Positions 1-6,826 of a stretch of 16,504 nt of DNA are shown here, piece after piece. The position numbers and the translations under genes are program-made. The stretch covers positions 1 to 16,504 of the forward strand of contig QGUZ01000097.1 in assembly GCA_003242605.1 (NCBI GenBank). The letters run 5' to 3'. A model generated the notes under the pieces. It saw nothing but the letters and a program-made list of their open reading frames with translations, was not told where the DNA came from and made no database searches. Origin of the DNA: Actinomycetota bacterium (GTDB lineage: Bacteria > Actinomycetota > Actinomycetes > Streptosporangiales > Streptosporangiaceae). How positions within the stretch are numbered: the first letter of the stretch is position 1; each line of letters starts with the position of its first letter.

Positions 1-1
1 G

Positions 2-1006
2 GGCGGGGCGCGCCGCCGCCCGCGGGGCCCCGGCCGGGGCCGGGGACCCGCCGGGACGGCGCCGGCCGCGCCCTCGTTCCCCGGCACCCAGGCGGCCCCT
101 CCGGTACGGCCGGCCGCCCCGGCGGCGCCCGGGCGGATCACCACGCTCGCCAAGCCGCCGGTGCGCAAGCTCGCCAAGGACCTCGGCGTCGACCTGGCCA
201 CGGTCACCGGGACCGGGCCGAACGGCACGATCACCCGGGAGGACGTGCGCCGCGCGGCCGCGGGCACGGCCCCCGCCGCGCCGGTCGCGCCCGCCGCCCC
301 GCAGGCGGCCCCGCGCGAGGAGCGCATCCCGGTGAAGGGCGTGCGCAAGGCGATGGCGACGGCGATGGTCGCCTCGGCGTTCTCCGTGCCGCACGTCACC
401 GAGTTCCTCCAGGTGGACGTGACGGCCACGGTGGACGCGGTGGCCCGGCTGCGGGCGATGCCGGACTTCGCCGACGTGAAGGTCTCCCCGCTGCTGCTCG
501 TCGCCCGGGCGCTGATCACGGCGGCGCGGCGGCACCCGCTGATCAACTCGTCGTGGGACGGCGAGGAGATCGTGGTGAAGCACTACGTCAACCTCGGCAT
601 CGCCGTGGCGACCGAGCGCGGGCTCGTGGTGCCGAACATCAAGGACGCCCAGGACCTGTCCCTGCCCGGCCTGGCCAAGGCGCTCACCGAGCTCACCGTG
701 CGGGCGCGGGAGGGCCGGACCCAGCCGGCCGAGATGACCGGCGGCACGATCACCATCACCAACGTCGGGGTGTTCGGCGTGGACGCGGGCACGCCGATCA
801 TCAACCCGGGGGAGGCCGCGATCCTCGCGTTCGGCCAGATCCGCGACATGCCGTGGGTGGTGGACGGCGCGATCGTGCCGCGGAAGGTGTGCACGCTCGC
901 GCTCTCCTTCGACCACCGGATCATCGACGGCGAGCTCGGCTCGGCCGTGCTGCGCGAGGTCGGCGCCATGCTGGAGGACCCGCTGCGCCTCCTCGCCTGG
1001 AGCTGA
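2..1006 (+). CDS. bkdC: Dihydrolipoamide acyltransferase (E2) of a branched-chain/2-oxoacid dehydrogenase complex, 5'-partial
   Basis: E2 subunits move the acyl group from a lipoyl arm to CoA in the cytoplasmic 2-oxoacid dehydrogenase complex. The frame is open to the left edge, so the lipoyl domain lies outside the window. Visible in order are a Pro/Ala/Gly-rich linker (about bases 2-135), a peripheral-subunit-binding domain (about 137-265, VRKLAKDLGVDL ... GTITREDV) and the catalytic domain (about 330-1003). The catalytic domain carries HVTEFLQVDVT, KHYVNLGIAVAT, TITNVGVFGVD and the active-site motif SFDHRIIDG (His codon at 914). The match is closest to actinobacterial BkdC-type E2 proteins, so branched-chain 2-oxoacids are the likely substrates. 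Pyruvate cannot be excluded without the E1 genes, which are not in view. The reading frame of the first ~60 bases is compositionally ambiguous. A GTG at 161 is not a credible start because it would remove half of the binding domain. Confidence 0.93.
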   Translation, partial: GGARRRPRGPGRGRGPAGTAPAAPSFPGTQAAPPVRPAAPAAPGRITTLAKPPVRKLAKDLGVDLATVTGTGPNGTITREDVRRAAAGTAPAAPVAPAAPQAAPREERIPVKGVRKAMATAMVASAFSVPHVTEFLQVDVTATVDAVARLRAMPDFADVKVSPLLLVARALITAARRHPLINSSWDGEEIVVKHYVNLGIAVATERGLVVPNIKDAQDLSLPGLAKALTELTVRAREGRTQPAEMTGGTITITNVGVFGVDAGTPIINPGEAAILAFGQIRDMPWVVDGAIVPRKVCTLALSFDHRIIDGELGSAVLREVGAMLEDPLRLLAWS

Positions 1007-1319
1007 CCCGGCCGGATACCGGTTTGCAAGTGATCACCAAGCGGGCGTGACGAGTATGGGTGCGACGCCGGGCGGTGGCCCGCCGCCGCCCGGCCGCGGC
1101 CGCCCCGCGCCGGGGCCGCCGCGTCGCGCCAGTAAAGGGAGCCTGTACGGGAGTCGCGTCCAGACGACGAGGGGGCCGCGGAGCGCGCCTGCCCGGTTCG
1201 CACCGGGCGGGGCGGCTCCGCGGCCCCTCGTGTTCGTCCCCGCCATGATCCCGGTACCGCCCCCGAGGCGGCACCGGCGGCTCAGACCGGCCGGATCGGT
1301 GTCGTGATCGACGGCCGGA
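1007..1319. other. Gene-free stretch between two convergent genes
   Basis: These 313 bases separate the ends of bkdC and fadE5. Apart from the long hairpin at 1168-1230 I see only GC-rich low-complexity sequence and a short direct repeat CGGCCGGATC near 1290-1320. Short open frames here on both strands have no recognisable protein character. Confidence 0.6.
1168..1230. terminator. Long hairpin, likely bidirectional terminator between bkdC and fadE5
   Basis: Bases 1168-1184 (CGAGGGGGCCGCGGAGC) pair with 1215-1230 (GCTCCGCGGCCCCTCG) with one bulged G. A second small stem, GCCCGG/CCGGGC (1191-1196 with 1203-1208), sits inside the loop. It lies between two genes that end toward each other. There is no T-tract on either side, which is common for actinobacterial terminators. 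Termination is inferred from position and fold. Confidence 0.6.
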
Positions 1320-3143
1320 TCAGAACGCCTCCTCGGGCATCTCCATCAGGTCGTTGTCGGTGGTCTCGACGACCCGCCGCTCGGCCGCGAGCCGCGGCAG
1401 CACGGTCTTGGCGAAGAACGACGCCGCCGCGACCTTGCCGGTGTAGAAGTCGCGGTCCTTGTCGGAGGTGGCGAGCCTCTCCAGCGCGAGCTCGGCCTGG
1501 CGCAGCAGCAGCCAGCCGATCACCAGGTCGCCGAGGGCGAGCAGGAACCGGGTGGTGTTGAGCCCGACCTTGTAGATCTCCTTGGGCTGCTCGAGCGAGG
1601 CGAACGCCCAGCCGCCCATGGTGTCGGCCATCGCCTTCACCTCGGCCGCGGCCTCGGCGAGCAGCTTCCGCTCCACCTTCAGCCGCCCGTTGCCCGCCTC
1701 GGACTCGGCGAACGCGTTGATGTCGCCGAGCAGCCTGCCGAGGGCCTTGCCCTGGTTACGGACGATCTTGCGGAAGAACAGGTCGAGGCCCTGGATCGCG
1801 GTCGTGCCCTCGTAGAGGGAGTCGATCTTCGCGTCCCGGATGTACTGCTCGATCGGGTAGTCCTGCAGGAAGCCGGAGCCACCGAGGGTCTGCAGCGAGC
1901 GGGCGAGCATCTCGTACGAGCGCTCCGAGCCCACGCCCTTCACCAGCGGCAGCAGCAGGTCGTTGAGCGCCTCGGCCTCCTCGTCCCGCTCGCCCCGCAG
2001 CCGGGCGATCTGGGCCGCGTCCTGGAACGAGGCGGTGTAGAACACCAGGGCCCGCATGCCCTCGGCGTACGCCTTCTGCAGCATGAGCTCGCGGCGCACG
2101 TCCGGGTGGTGGGTGATGGTGACCCGCGGCGCGGTCTTGTCCGTCATCCGGGTCATGTCCGCGCCCTGCACCCGGTTGCGGGCGAACTCGAGCGCGTTGA
2201 GGTAGCCGGTGGAGAGCGTGGCGATCGCCTTGGTGCCGACCATCATCCGGGCCATCTCGATGATGAGGAACATCTGCCGGATGCCGTCGTGCACGCCGCC
2301 GACGAGGTAGCCGATCGCCGGGTGCTTGGCGCCGAAGGTGAGCTCGCAGGTCGTGGAGACCTTCAGGCCCATCTTCTTCTCGACGTTGGTGACGTAGACG
2401 CCGTTGCGCTCGCCGAGCTCACCGGTCTCCAGGTTCACCAGGTACTTCGGCACGAGGAACATCGACAGGCCCTTGGTGCCCGGGCCGGCGCCCTCGGGGC
2501 GGGCGAGCACGAGGTGGTAGATGTTCTCCGCCATGTCGTGCTCGGCGCTGGTGATGAAGCGCTTGACGCCCTCGATGTGCCAGGTGCCGTCCGGCTGCGG
2601 GATCGCCCGGGTACGGCCGGCCCCCACGTCGGACCCGGCGTCGGGCTCGGTGAGCACCATGGTGGCGCCCCACCGCCGCTCGACCGCGAGCTGGGCGAAC
2701 CGCTTCTGCTCCGGGGTGCCGATCTCGTGGAGGATGCGGGCGAACCCGGGGCCGGCGCCGTACATCCAGATCGCCGGGTTGGCGCCGAGCACGAGCTCGG
2801 ACATCGCCCAGACGAGGCTGCGCGGGCCGAGCGTGCCGCCGAGCTCGGGCGGAAGCTCGATCCGCCACCATTCGGCGTCCATCCACGCCTGGTAGGAGCG
2901 CTTGAAGCTCTCCGGCATGGTCACGCTGTGGGTCTCGGGGTGGAACACCGGCGGGTTGCGGTCCCCGTCGACGAAGGACTCGGCGAGCGGTCCGGTGGCG
3001 AGGCGCTCCACCTCTTCGAGGATGTTGCGGGCGGTCTCCTCGTCGATATCGGCGAACGGCTCGGTGCCGAGGATCTCGCCCCGCTTGAAGAGTTCGAAGA
3101 GGTTGAACTCGATGTCACGGAGATTGCTCTTGTAGTGGCCCAT
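1320..3143 (-). CDS. fadE5: FadE5-type acyl-CoA dehydrogenase
   Basis: This FAD-dependent enzyme introduces the trans-2 double bond into acyl-CoA, the first step of fatty-acid beta-oxidation in the cytoplasm. The 607-residue protein begins MGHYKSNLRDIEFNLFE, the extra N-terminal helix domain of the long acyl-CoA dehydrogenases. It then has TEPDAGSDVGAGRT, HIEGVKRFITSAEHD and KMGLKVSTTCELTFG in the FAD/substrate core. The catalytic base is in LYEGTTAIQG (Glu445), and a C-terminal extension ends EMPEEAF. Length, order and wording match mycobacterial FadE5, which accepts a broad range of chain lengths. The ATG at 3143 is preceded by GAGGAG (3150-3155) at 6 bases, so the start is firm. It is a single-gene unit with its own promoter and a TetR-type operator. 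The symbol is by similarity; exact chain-length preference is unknown. Confidence 0.95.
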   Translation of the reverse strand: MGHYKSNLRDIEFNLFELFKRGEILGTEPFADIDEETARNILEEVERLATGPLAESFVDGDRNPPVFHPETHSVTMPESFKRSYQAWMDAEWWRIELPPELGGTLGPRSLVWAMSELVLGANPAIWMYGAGPGFARILHEIGTPEQKRFAQLAVERRWGATMVLTEPDAGSDVGAGRTRAIPQPDGTWHIEGVKRFITSAEHDMAENIYHLVLARPEGAGPGTKGLSMFLVPKYLVNLETGELGERNGVYVTNVEKKMGLKVSTTCELTFGAKHPAIGYLVGGVHDGIRQMFLIIEMARMMVGTKAIATLSTGYLNALEFARNRVQGADMTRMTDKTAPRVTITHHPDVRRELMLQKAYAEGMRALVFYTASFQDAAQIARLRGERDEEAEALNDLLLPLVKGVGSERSYEMLARSLQTLGGSGFLQDYPIEQYIRDAKIDSLYEGTTAIQGLDLFFRKIVRNQGKALGRLLGDINAFAESEAGNGRLKVERKLLAEAAAEVKAMADTMGGWAFASLEQPKEIYKVGLNTTRFLLALGDLVIGWLLLRQAELALERLATSDKDRDFYTGKVAAASFFAKTVLPRLAAERRVVETTDNDLMEMPEEAF

Positions 3144-3149
3144 GACGGA

Positions 3150-3155
3150 CTCCTC
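3150..3155 (-). promoter_or_regulatory. Ribosome binding site of fadE5
   Basis: GAGGAG on the minus strand, 6 bases before the ATG. It is one of the few convincing Shine-Dalgarno sites in this window, where most other starts look leaderless. Confidence 0.75.
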
Positions 3156-3177
3156 GACGCCTGCGGGGGACGGCCAA

Positions 3178-3197
3178 GTTACGTACTGGTCAGTAAC
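3178..3197. promoter_or_regulatory. TetR-type operator at the fadE5 promoter
   Basis: TACTGGTCAGTA (3184-3195) is an inverted repeat with 10 of 12 symmetric positions. It is overlapped by a wider GTTAC (3178-3182)/GTAAC (3193-3197) pair. It lies just downstream of the fadE5 -10 hexamer and covers the expected transcription start, a classic repressor position. TetR-family repressors of fatty-acid genes bind palindromes of this kind and respond to acyl-CoA. No such regulator gene is in the window, so the binding protein is unknown. Confidence 0.55.
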
Positions 3198-3224
3198 TCT
3201 ACCGACGATGCTACCCGGTGGTAA
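3196..3224 (-). promoter_or_regulatory. Promoter of fadE5
   Basis: On the minus strand, TTACCA (3219-3224) and TAGAGT (3196-3201) are separated by 17 bases, each matching 4 of 6 consensus positions. Transcription would start near 3189 and give a leader of about 45 bases including the GAGGAG site. The adjoining palindrome supports the assignment. Confidence 0.5.
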
Positions 3225-3339
3225 CCGGAGGAAAACGAGATTCTTTGACTCTCAGCTCAGGATGGCGTTAACGGGACGAGCAATGACAAAGCTCACAGAG
3301 GGCCGCGGCGGCGGGCCGGGACCGGCCGGGACGGGTACC

Positions 3340-3345
3340 TACCAT
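3340..3345 (+). promoter_or_regulatory. Candidate -10 for a leaderless methyltransferase transcript
   Basis: TACCAT lies 6 bases before the ATG at 3352, where no Shine-Dalgarno sequence is visible. It would place the transcript start at or next to the start codon. No good -35 is seen at the right distance. An alternative -35-like TTGACT at 3245-3250 has only a poor partner near 3268. Confidence 0.3.
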
Positions 3346-3351
3346 CCGGGC

Positions 3352-4248
3352 ATGGACGCGACACAGGGACCGGAGAACGCCGCCGGATGGCCGGACGCGG
3401 GCCTGGCCGAGGCGGCCGAACGCTGGCGTCGGGAGCTCGCCGCCTGGGCGATCCCCGAGGAGATCCTCGCCGCGGCACCCGCCGACCCGTGGCGGCACGA
3501 CGTGTCCCGGTTCGCCCGCCGTACCGACGCGGCGATCGCCCGGCCGGCCGGGCCGACCGCCCGCCGCGTCCGGGAGGCGCTGCCGCCGGAGGCCTCCGGG
3601 ACGAGTGCCGGGACGGACGCCGCCGCGCAGGCCGGGCCGTTCCCCGGGTCGCTGCTCGACGTGGGGGCGGGCACGGGCGCGGCGAGCCTGCCGCTGCGGC
3701 CGCGGGAGCTGATCGCGGTCGACGAGTCCGCCGCGATGCTCGACGAGCTCACCCGGCGGGCCGAGGGGCTCGGGGTGCCGGTGCGGGTGATCGAGGGGCG
3801 CTGGCCGGACGTGGCCGGGCGCACCCCGGTCGCCGACGTCGCGGTGTGCGCGCACGTGGTCTTCAACGTGCCGGATCTGCCGGAGTTCTTCGCCGCGCTC
3901 ACCGCGCACGCCCGCCGCCGGGTGGTGGTGGAGCTGCCCGAGCGGCACCCCACGAGCTGGCTCAACCCGCTCTGGGAGCACTTCCACGGGCTGCGCCGCC
4001 CGGCCACCCCGACCTACGCGGACGCGGTCGCGATCGCCCGGGCGCTGGGGTACGGCGTGGCGGTGGAGCGACACCGCGCGCCCGACGCGCACTACGCGAC
4101 GCTCGAGGAGATGGCCGCCTCGGCGTGCCGCCGGCTCTGCCTCGACCCGGGGCGGGCGGCCGAGGTCGCGGCGGCCGCGGAGCGGCTCGGGGTGTGGCCG
4201 ATGGAGCCCGCCCGCTGGGTCACGCTCTGGTGGGACGTGCCTTCCTGA
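3352..4248 (+). CDS. Class I SAM-dependent methyltransferase, substrate unknown
   Basis: The 298-residue protein has the Rossmann-fold SAM site: motif I LLDVGAGTGAASLPL (around residues 101-115), the acidic residue after the second strand in LIAVDESAAML, and DVAVCAHVVFNVPDL in the motif IV region. The first ~100 residues are helical and charged and may form a substrate or interaction domain. The C-terminal part ends WVTLWWDVPS. I chose the ATG at 3352. The open frame continues upstream to 3142, but that stretch overlaps the fadE5 promoter and operator and has no protein-like character. A hairpin follows the stop codon and the next gene has its own promoter, so it looks monocistronic. Nothing in the sequence shows the methyl acceptor. 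Confidence 0.82.
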   Translation: MDATQGPENAAGWPDAGLAEAAERWRRELAAWAIPEEILAAAPADPWRHDVSRFARRTDAAIARPAGPTARRVREALPPEASGTSAGTDAAAQAGPFPGSLLDVGAGTGAASLPLRPRELIAVDESAAMLDELTRRAEGLGVPVRVIEGRWPDVAGRTPVADVAVCAHVVFNVPDLPEFFAALTAHARRRVVVELPERHPTSWLNPLWEHFHGLRRPATPTYADAVAIARALGYGVAVERHRAPDAHYATLEEMAASACRRLCLDPGRAAEVAAAAERLGVWPMEPARWVTLWWDVPS

Positions 4249-4250
4249 CG

Positions 4251-4282
4251 CCGGTCGGCGGCGGCGCGGCCCGGCCGATCGG
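4251..4282 (+). terminator. Hairpin after the methyltransferase gene
   Basis: CCGGTCGGC (4251-4259) pairs with GCCGATCGG (4274-4282) over 9 positions with one G-U pair, 2 bases after the stop codon. No T-run follows. Because a separate promoter for the next gene begins at 4292, a terminator role is reasonable. Confidence 0.5.
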
Positions 4283-4291
4283 AAAACCATC

Positions 4292-4321
4292 TTGACCGGT
4301 TTGGTGGTGTTGCAGTTCACT
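4292..4321 (+). promoter_or_regulatory. Leaderless promoter of the VOC-protein gene
   Basis: TTGACC (4292-4297, 5 of 6) and TTCACT (4316-4321, 3 of 6) are 18 bases apart. The ATG begins 7 bases after the -10, so the transcript would start at the start codon. There is no Shine-Dalgarno site. The -35 is the best in this part of the window. Confidence 0.5.
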
Positions 4322-4328
4322 GGCGCCC

Positions 4329-4727
4329 ATGCTTGAAGTCCAGAGCGTGACCTTCGACTGCGCCGACCCGTACGGCCTCGCCGAGTGGTGGAGCCGGGCC
4401 CTCGGGTGGCCCCTGGTCGACTCCGAGCCCGGCGACGACGAGGTGCTGCTCGACCCGCCGCCGGACGGGCGGCACCAGCCGCCGCTGCTGTTCATCAAGG
4501 TGCCGGAGGGCAAGCGGGTGAAAAACCGGCTGCATCTCGACGTCGTGCCCACCGGCGGCCGCACCCGGGACGAGGAGGTCGAGCGGCTGCTCGAGCTCGG
4601 CGCCAAGCCGTACGAGGACCACCGCAAACCGGACGGCTCCGGCTGGATGATCCTGCTCGACCCCGAGGGCAACGAGTTCTGCGTCTGCCGCGGTGCCGCC
4701 GAACGCGAGGCCGCGGGGACGTCCTGA
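4329..4727 (+). CDS. VOC/glyoxalase-fold protein
   Basis: A 132-residue single-unit protein of the vicinal oxygen chelate superfamily (Glyoxalase_6 type). Visible features are the N-terminal beta strand MLEVQSVTFDCADP, the helix YGLAEWWSRALGWPL, the paired strand RLHLDVVP near residue 73, and the C-terminal strand ILLDPEGNEFCVC typical of the fold. Members bind a metal or small ligands and act as lyases, dioxygenases or resistance proteins. The first half has no clear His at the usual metal position, so a binding rather than catalytic role is possible. The gene has its own promoter and no coupling to the methyltransferase. A broken relative lies directly downstream. Confidence 0.88.
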   Translation: MLEVQSVTFDCADPYGLAEWWSRALGWPLVDSEPGDDEVLLDPPPDGRHQPPLLFIKVPEGKRVKNRLHLDVVPTGGRTRDEEVERLLELGAKPYEDHRKPDGSGWMILLDPEGNEFCVCRGAAEREAAGTS

Positions 4728-4762
4728 CCGGCGCGCCGCTGCGGAACCGGCTCGACGGTTTC

Positions 4763-4872
4763 GGTGATGTCGGGCCCGGCGTCCGCGAGCGGCCGTCCGG
4801 TCGCCCGGCTCCACCACTCGGCGAGGCCGTACGCGTCGGCGCAGCCGATGCCCACAGCTCGACCTCGATCAC
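4763..4872 (-). pseudogene. Inverted N-terminal fragment of a second VOC gene
   Basis: Read on the minus strand from a GTG at 4872, the translation starts MIEVELWA, like the MLEVQSV start of the intact VOC protein. After an apparent one-base deletion the neighbouring frame reads CADAYGLAEWWSRATGRPL, then ADAGPDIT. This parallels CADPYGLAEWWSRALGWPL in the gene at 4329-4727. The similarity ends near 4763. The fragment is frameshifted, lacks the rest of the domain and points against its own continuation on the plus strand, so it cannot encode a working protein. Confidence 0.7.
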
Positions 4873-4886
4873 CCGGCCAGCCGAGC

Positions 4887-4964
4887 GACGCCGAGGTGGT
4901 CATCGCGGCCTCGGGCGACGGCCGCCACCGGCCGCCGCCGATCCTCACCCGGGTCCCGGAGGGC
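4887..4964 (+). pseudogene. Middle fragment of the second VOC gene, opposite strand
   Basis: Twenty-six codons on the plus strand read DAEVVIAASGDGRHRPPP and continue to LTRVPEG. They align without gaps to DDEVLLDPPPDGRHQPPL ... IKVPEG of the intact VOC protein. This is the segment that should follow the N-terminal piece now lying inverted at 4763-4872. Downstream similarity stops, the frame meets a stop at 4995-4997, and no C-terminal strand is present. It is a decayed paralog rearranged by a small inversion. Confidence 0.65.
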
Positions 4965-4997
4965 CCCTGCCGGCGGCCCGGGCGGCCGTCCTCCTGA

Positions 4998-5022
4998 CCC
5001 GCCGGGTCTCCCGCCCGGCGGG
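4998..5022. terminator. GC-rich hairpin after the VOC remnant
   Basis: CCCGCCGGG (4998-5006) and CCCGGCGGG (5014-5022) form a perfect 9-bp stem with a 7-base loop. It lies between the VOC remnant and the end of the minus-strand membrane gene at 5173, and could end transcripts from either side. No T-tract is present. The remaining bases up to 5172 show nothing I can name. Confidence 0.45.
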
Positions 5023-5172
5023 ACCCCGCCCCCCGGGCGCGCGTATGACGTGCGACGCGGCGATGCCGGGCGGCGTCGCCCGCGGGTACGGCCGGGCCCG
5101 GCGACGCCGTGACCGGGGTGCCGGGATCGCCTCGGCGGGCCCGGGGCACGCCGTTCCCGGCGCCGGCCCACG

Positions 5173-5619
5173 TCACCGCGACGCCGCGCGCCCGCGCACG
5201 ACCATGGTGAGCAGGCCGGTGATCAGGTAGAGCAACACGCCGCCCCACAGCGCGTCCCAGGCCGCGCCGATCACACCCTCGCCGTCGAGCACGAGCTGCA
5301 CCGGGTAGAGCAGGATCGCCGCGCCCGCCGCCGGGTAGAGCGCGAACCGCCACGGGTGCCGCAGCGACCAGGCGCGCGCCTTCTGGGTCACCCGGTCGCC
5401 CAGGTCGGGCCGGGCCACCGCCCCGATCGCCGCGATCAGCGTGAACAGGCCGATGCCCATCCCCACCGACCAGCTCAGATCGACGTCCCCATGGAACAGG
5501 TCGAGCAGGATGTCGGCCCCGGCGACCAGCGCGCCGGTGATGCCCGCCGCCCGCCACGGCGCCCCCCGCAGTGCCGCCCCCGACAGGGCCATCTCGTCGC
5601 GTCGCGTCAGTTCGTTCAT
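5173..5619 (-). CDS. Small membrane protein of unknown function
   Basis: The 148-residue protein starts at ATG 5619 (MNELTRRDEMALSG). It has about four hydrophobic segments: AGITGALVAGADILLDLF, VGMGIGLFTLIAAIGAV, FALYPAAGAAILLYPVQLVL and GGVLLYLITGLLTMVV. A charged loop, RPDLGDRVTQKARAWS, separates the second and third. The frame stays open upstream but there overlaps the AraC gene, so I use the ATG, preceded by a weak G-rich stretch. I do not recognise the family. It follows the AraC regulator on the same strand after 71 bases, though a hairpin sits in that gap, so co-transcription is uncertain. Confidence 0.7.
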   Translation of the reverse strand: MNELTRRDEMALSGAALRGAPWRAAGITGALVAGADILLDLFHGDVDLSWSVGMGIGLFTLIAAIGAVARPDLGDRVTQKARAWSLRHPWRFALYPAAGAAILLYPVQLVLDGEGVIGAAWDALWGGVLLYLITGLLTMVVRGRAASR

Positions 5620-5662
5620 GTCCCCACCCTGCCGCGCGGGCGGCCCTGGGCGGATCGGGGAA

Positions 5663-5699
5663 CGACCCTGGTCTTCCCCCGGCGTTCGGGTCAGGGTCG
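5663..5699 (-). terminator. Hairpin at the end of the AraC-family gene
   Basis: CGACCCTG (5663-5670) and CAGGGTCG (5692-5699) are a perfect 8-bp inverted repeat around a 21-base loop and overlap the regulator's stop codon. It may attenuate read-through into the downstream membrane-protein gene. Confidence 0.35.
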
Positions 5700-6647
5700 C
5701 ACGCCGGCGCCCGGGTGCGCGCCCAGGCGGTGGTCGCGCGGGCTCACCCCGCGCACCCGCTTGAACGCGGCGCTGAGCGCGAACGCCGTGCCGTACCCGA
5801 CCTTGCGCGCCACCGCCTCGAGCGTGGTCTCCGGGTCGCGCAGCAGCTCGGCGGCGAGGTCGAGGCGGCGGTTGGTGAGGTAGGTCATCGGCGGCTCGCC
5901 GACGAGCCGGGTGAACCGGCGGGCGAACGCGGCGCGGGAGACGCCGAGCCGGGCGGCGAGTGACGCCACCGTCCAGGGGTGGGCCGGGTTCTCGTGCAGC
6001 AGCCGCAGGGCCGCGCCCACCACCGGGTCGGCGTGCGCCCGGAACCACGCCGGGGCGGCGTCGGCCTGGCGGGCGAGCCACGCCCGCAGCGCCGCCACCA
6101 GCAGCAGGTCGAGCAGCCGGTCGAGCAGCACCTCCTGGCCCGGGCCGTCCCGGGCGATCTCGTCGCGGAGCAGCCCGAGCGGCCGGCCGTCCCAGGCGTC
6201 GCGGCGCAGCACCAGCGCCGGCGGCAGCGCCCCCAGCAGCCGCCGGGTGACCTCGTCGCGCATCCGGTAGGTGCCGACGAGCAGCATCGTCGCCGCGGAG
6301 TGCGACCGGCCCCAGGTGCGCACCCCGAGGTCCATCGCGTCGCACAGGTCCTCGCCGGTGACCGAGCGGGCGCACCCGCCGGGGTGGATGACCGCCTGAA
6401 CCGGGGTCGCCGGGTCGTCGGCGAGCGTGTACGGCTCGGGCCCGCGCACGATCACCAGGTCCTCGGGGCCGAGCCGCTCCGGCGGCGCCCCGTCCCGCAC
6501 CAGGCAGGCCGAGCCGCGCCCGACCGCGACCAGGGTGAGCGGCGCCTCGTCCATGACCCGCAGCGACCAGGGCGGGTCGACCAGCGCGCGCACCAGGAAC
6601 GCCCCGCGCGCCCTCGGCCCCTCGAGCAGCGCCACGAGCGCGTCCAT
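5691..6647 (-). CDS. AraC-family transcriptional regulator with cupin-like sensor domain
   Basis: 318 residues. The N-terminal half is a cupin-type ligand domain (APLTLVAVGRGSACLV ... ERLGPEDLVIVRGPEPY, the AraC/cupin_6 pattern), likely sensing a small molecule. The C-terminal ~110 residues hold two helix-turn-helix motifs, WTVASLAARLGVSRAAFAR and TLEAVARKVGYGTAFALS, ending in the family signature FKRVRGVSPRDHR. It is divergent from the NmrA/DUF1772 pair across a 179-base gap holding direct repeats, so it probably controls that pair and itself. The start is ATG 6647, 6 bases from TAGACT, with no Shine-Dalgarno site. The inducer is unknown. Confidence 0.9.
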   Translation of the reverse strand: MDALVALLEGPRARGAFLVRALVDPPWSLRVMDEAPLTLVAVGRGSACLVRDGAPPERLGPEDLVIVRGPEPYTLADDPATPVQAVIHPGGCARSVTGEDLCDAMDLGVRTWGRSHSAATMLLVGTYRMRDEVTRRLLGALPPALVLRRDAWDGRPLGLLRDEIARDGPGQEVLLDRLLDLLLVAALRAWLARQADAAPAWFRAHADPVVGAALRLLHENPAHPWTVASLAARLGVSRAAFARRFTRLVGEPPMTYLTNRRLDLAAELLRDPETTLEAVARKVGYGTAFALSAAFKRVRGVSPRDHRLGAHPGAGVRP

Positions 6648-6653
6648 GCCCCG

Positions 6654-6659
6654 AGTCTA
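6654..6659 (-). promoter_or_regulatory. -10 element for a leaderless AraC-family transcript
   Basis: TAGACT on the minus strand (4 of 6) ends 6 bases before the ATG. The same hexamer stands 7 bases before the start of the peptidase gene at 15923. No clear -35 is visible. Confidence 0.4.
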
Positions 6660-6685
6660 CGTGCGTGATCGCCCCGCGGACCGGA

Positions 6686-6728
6686 GCGAACGCGGGCGAA
6701 CGGAACGGGCGGTCGGCGCGAACGAACG
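6686..6728. repeat. GCGAACG direct repeats, candidate AraC-family operator
   Basis: GCGAACG occurs at 6686-6692, 6696-6702 and 6718-6724, followed by an overlapping GAACG at 6724-6728. The offsets of 10 and 22 bases place the copies on about the same DNA face. AraC-family proteins bind direct repeats with such spacing. The array lies between the divergent regulator and NmrA genes. Confidence 0.45.
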
Positions 6729-6814
6729 CACCGGACGGCGCCGCCGCCGCGCCCCTGGACGATCACATATGCGGGCGCGCGTCCGGCGCATGGCGGTGCC
6801 GCGCCGCCGGGCCG

Positions 6815-6820
6815 TTCACT
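6815..6820 (+). promoter_or_regulatory. Candidate -10 for the NmrA-like gene
   Basis: TTCACT ends 6 bases before the ATG at 6827, and the same GTTCACTGG string stands before the VOC gene start. A GGAGG at 6821-6825 is only one base from the ATG, too close to work as a normal ribosome binding site. There is no -35, so activator dependence is possible. Confidence 0.3.
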
Positions 6821-6826
6821 GGAGGC

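Noticed and set aside
1047..1307. Short open frames between bkdC and fadE5
   Set aside because: Pro/Arg/Gly-rich on both strands, crossing a long hairpin, with no ribosome site.
2106..3224. 372-codon open frame on the plus strand opposite fadE5
   Set aside because: It is a mirror frame of a highly conserved acyl-CoA dehydrogenase, with biased Gly/Val/Glu/Asp composition and no domain.
3142..3351. Methyltransferase start at 3142
   Set aside because: It would begin inside the fadE5 start codon and run through the fadE5 promoter and operator. The translation has no fold-like character.
4359..4843. Terminal inverted repeats of an insertion sequence
   Set aside because: The 41-bp repeat is coding homology between two VOC copies. 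There is no transposase and no target-site duplication.
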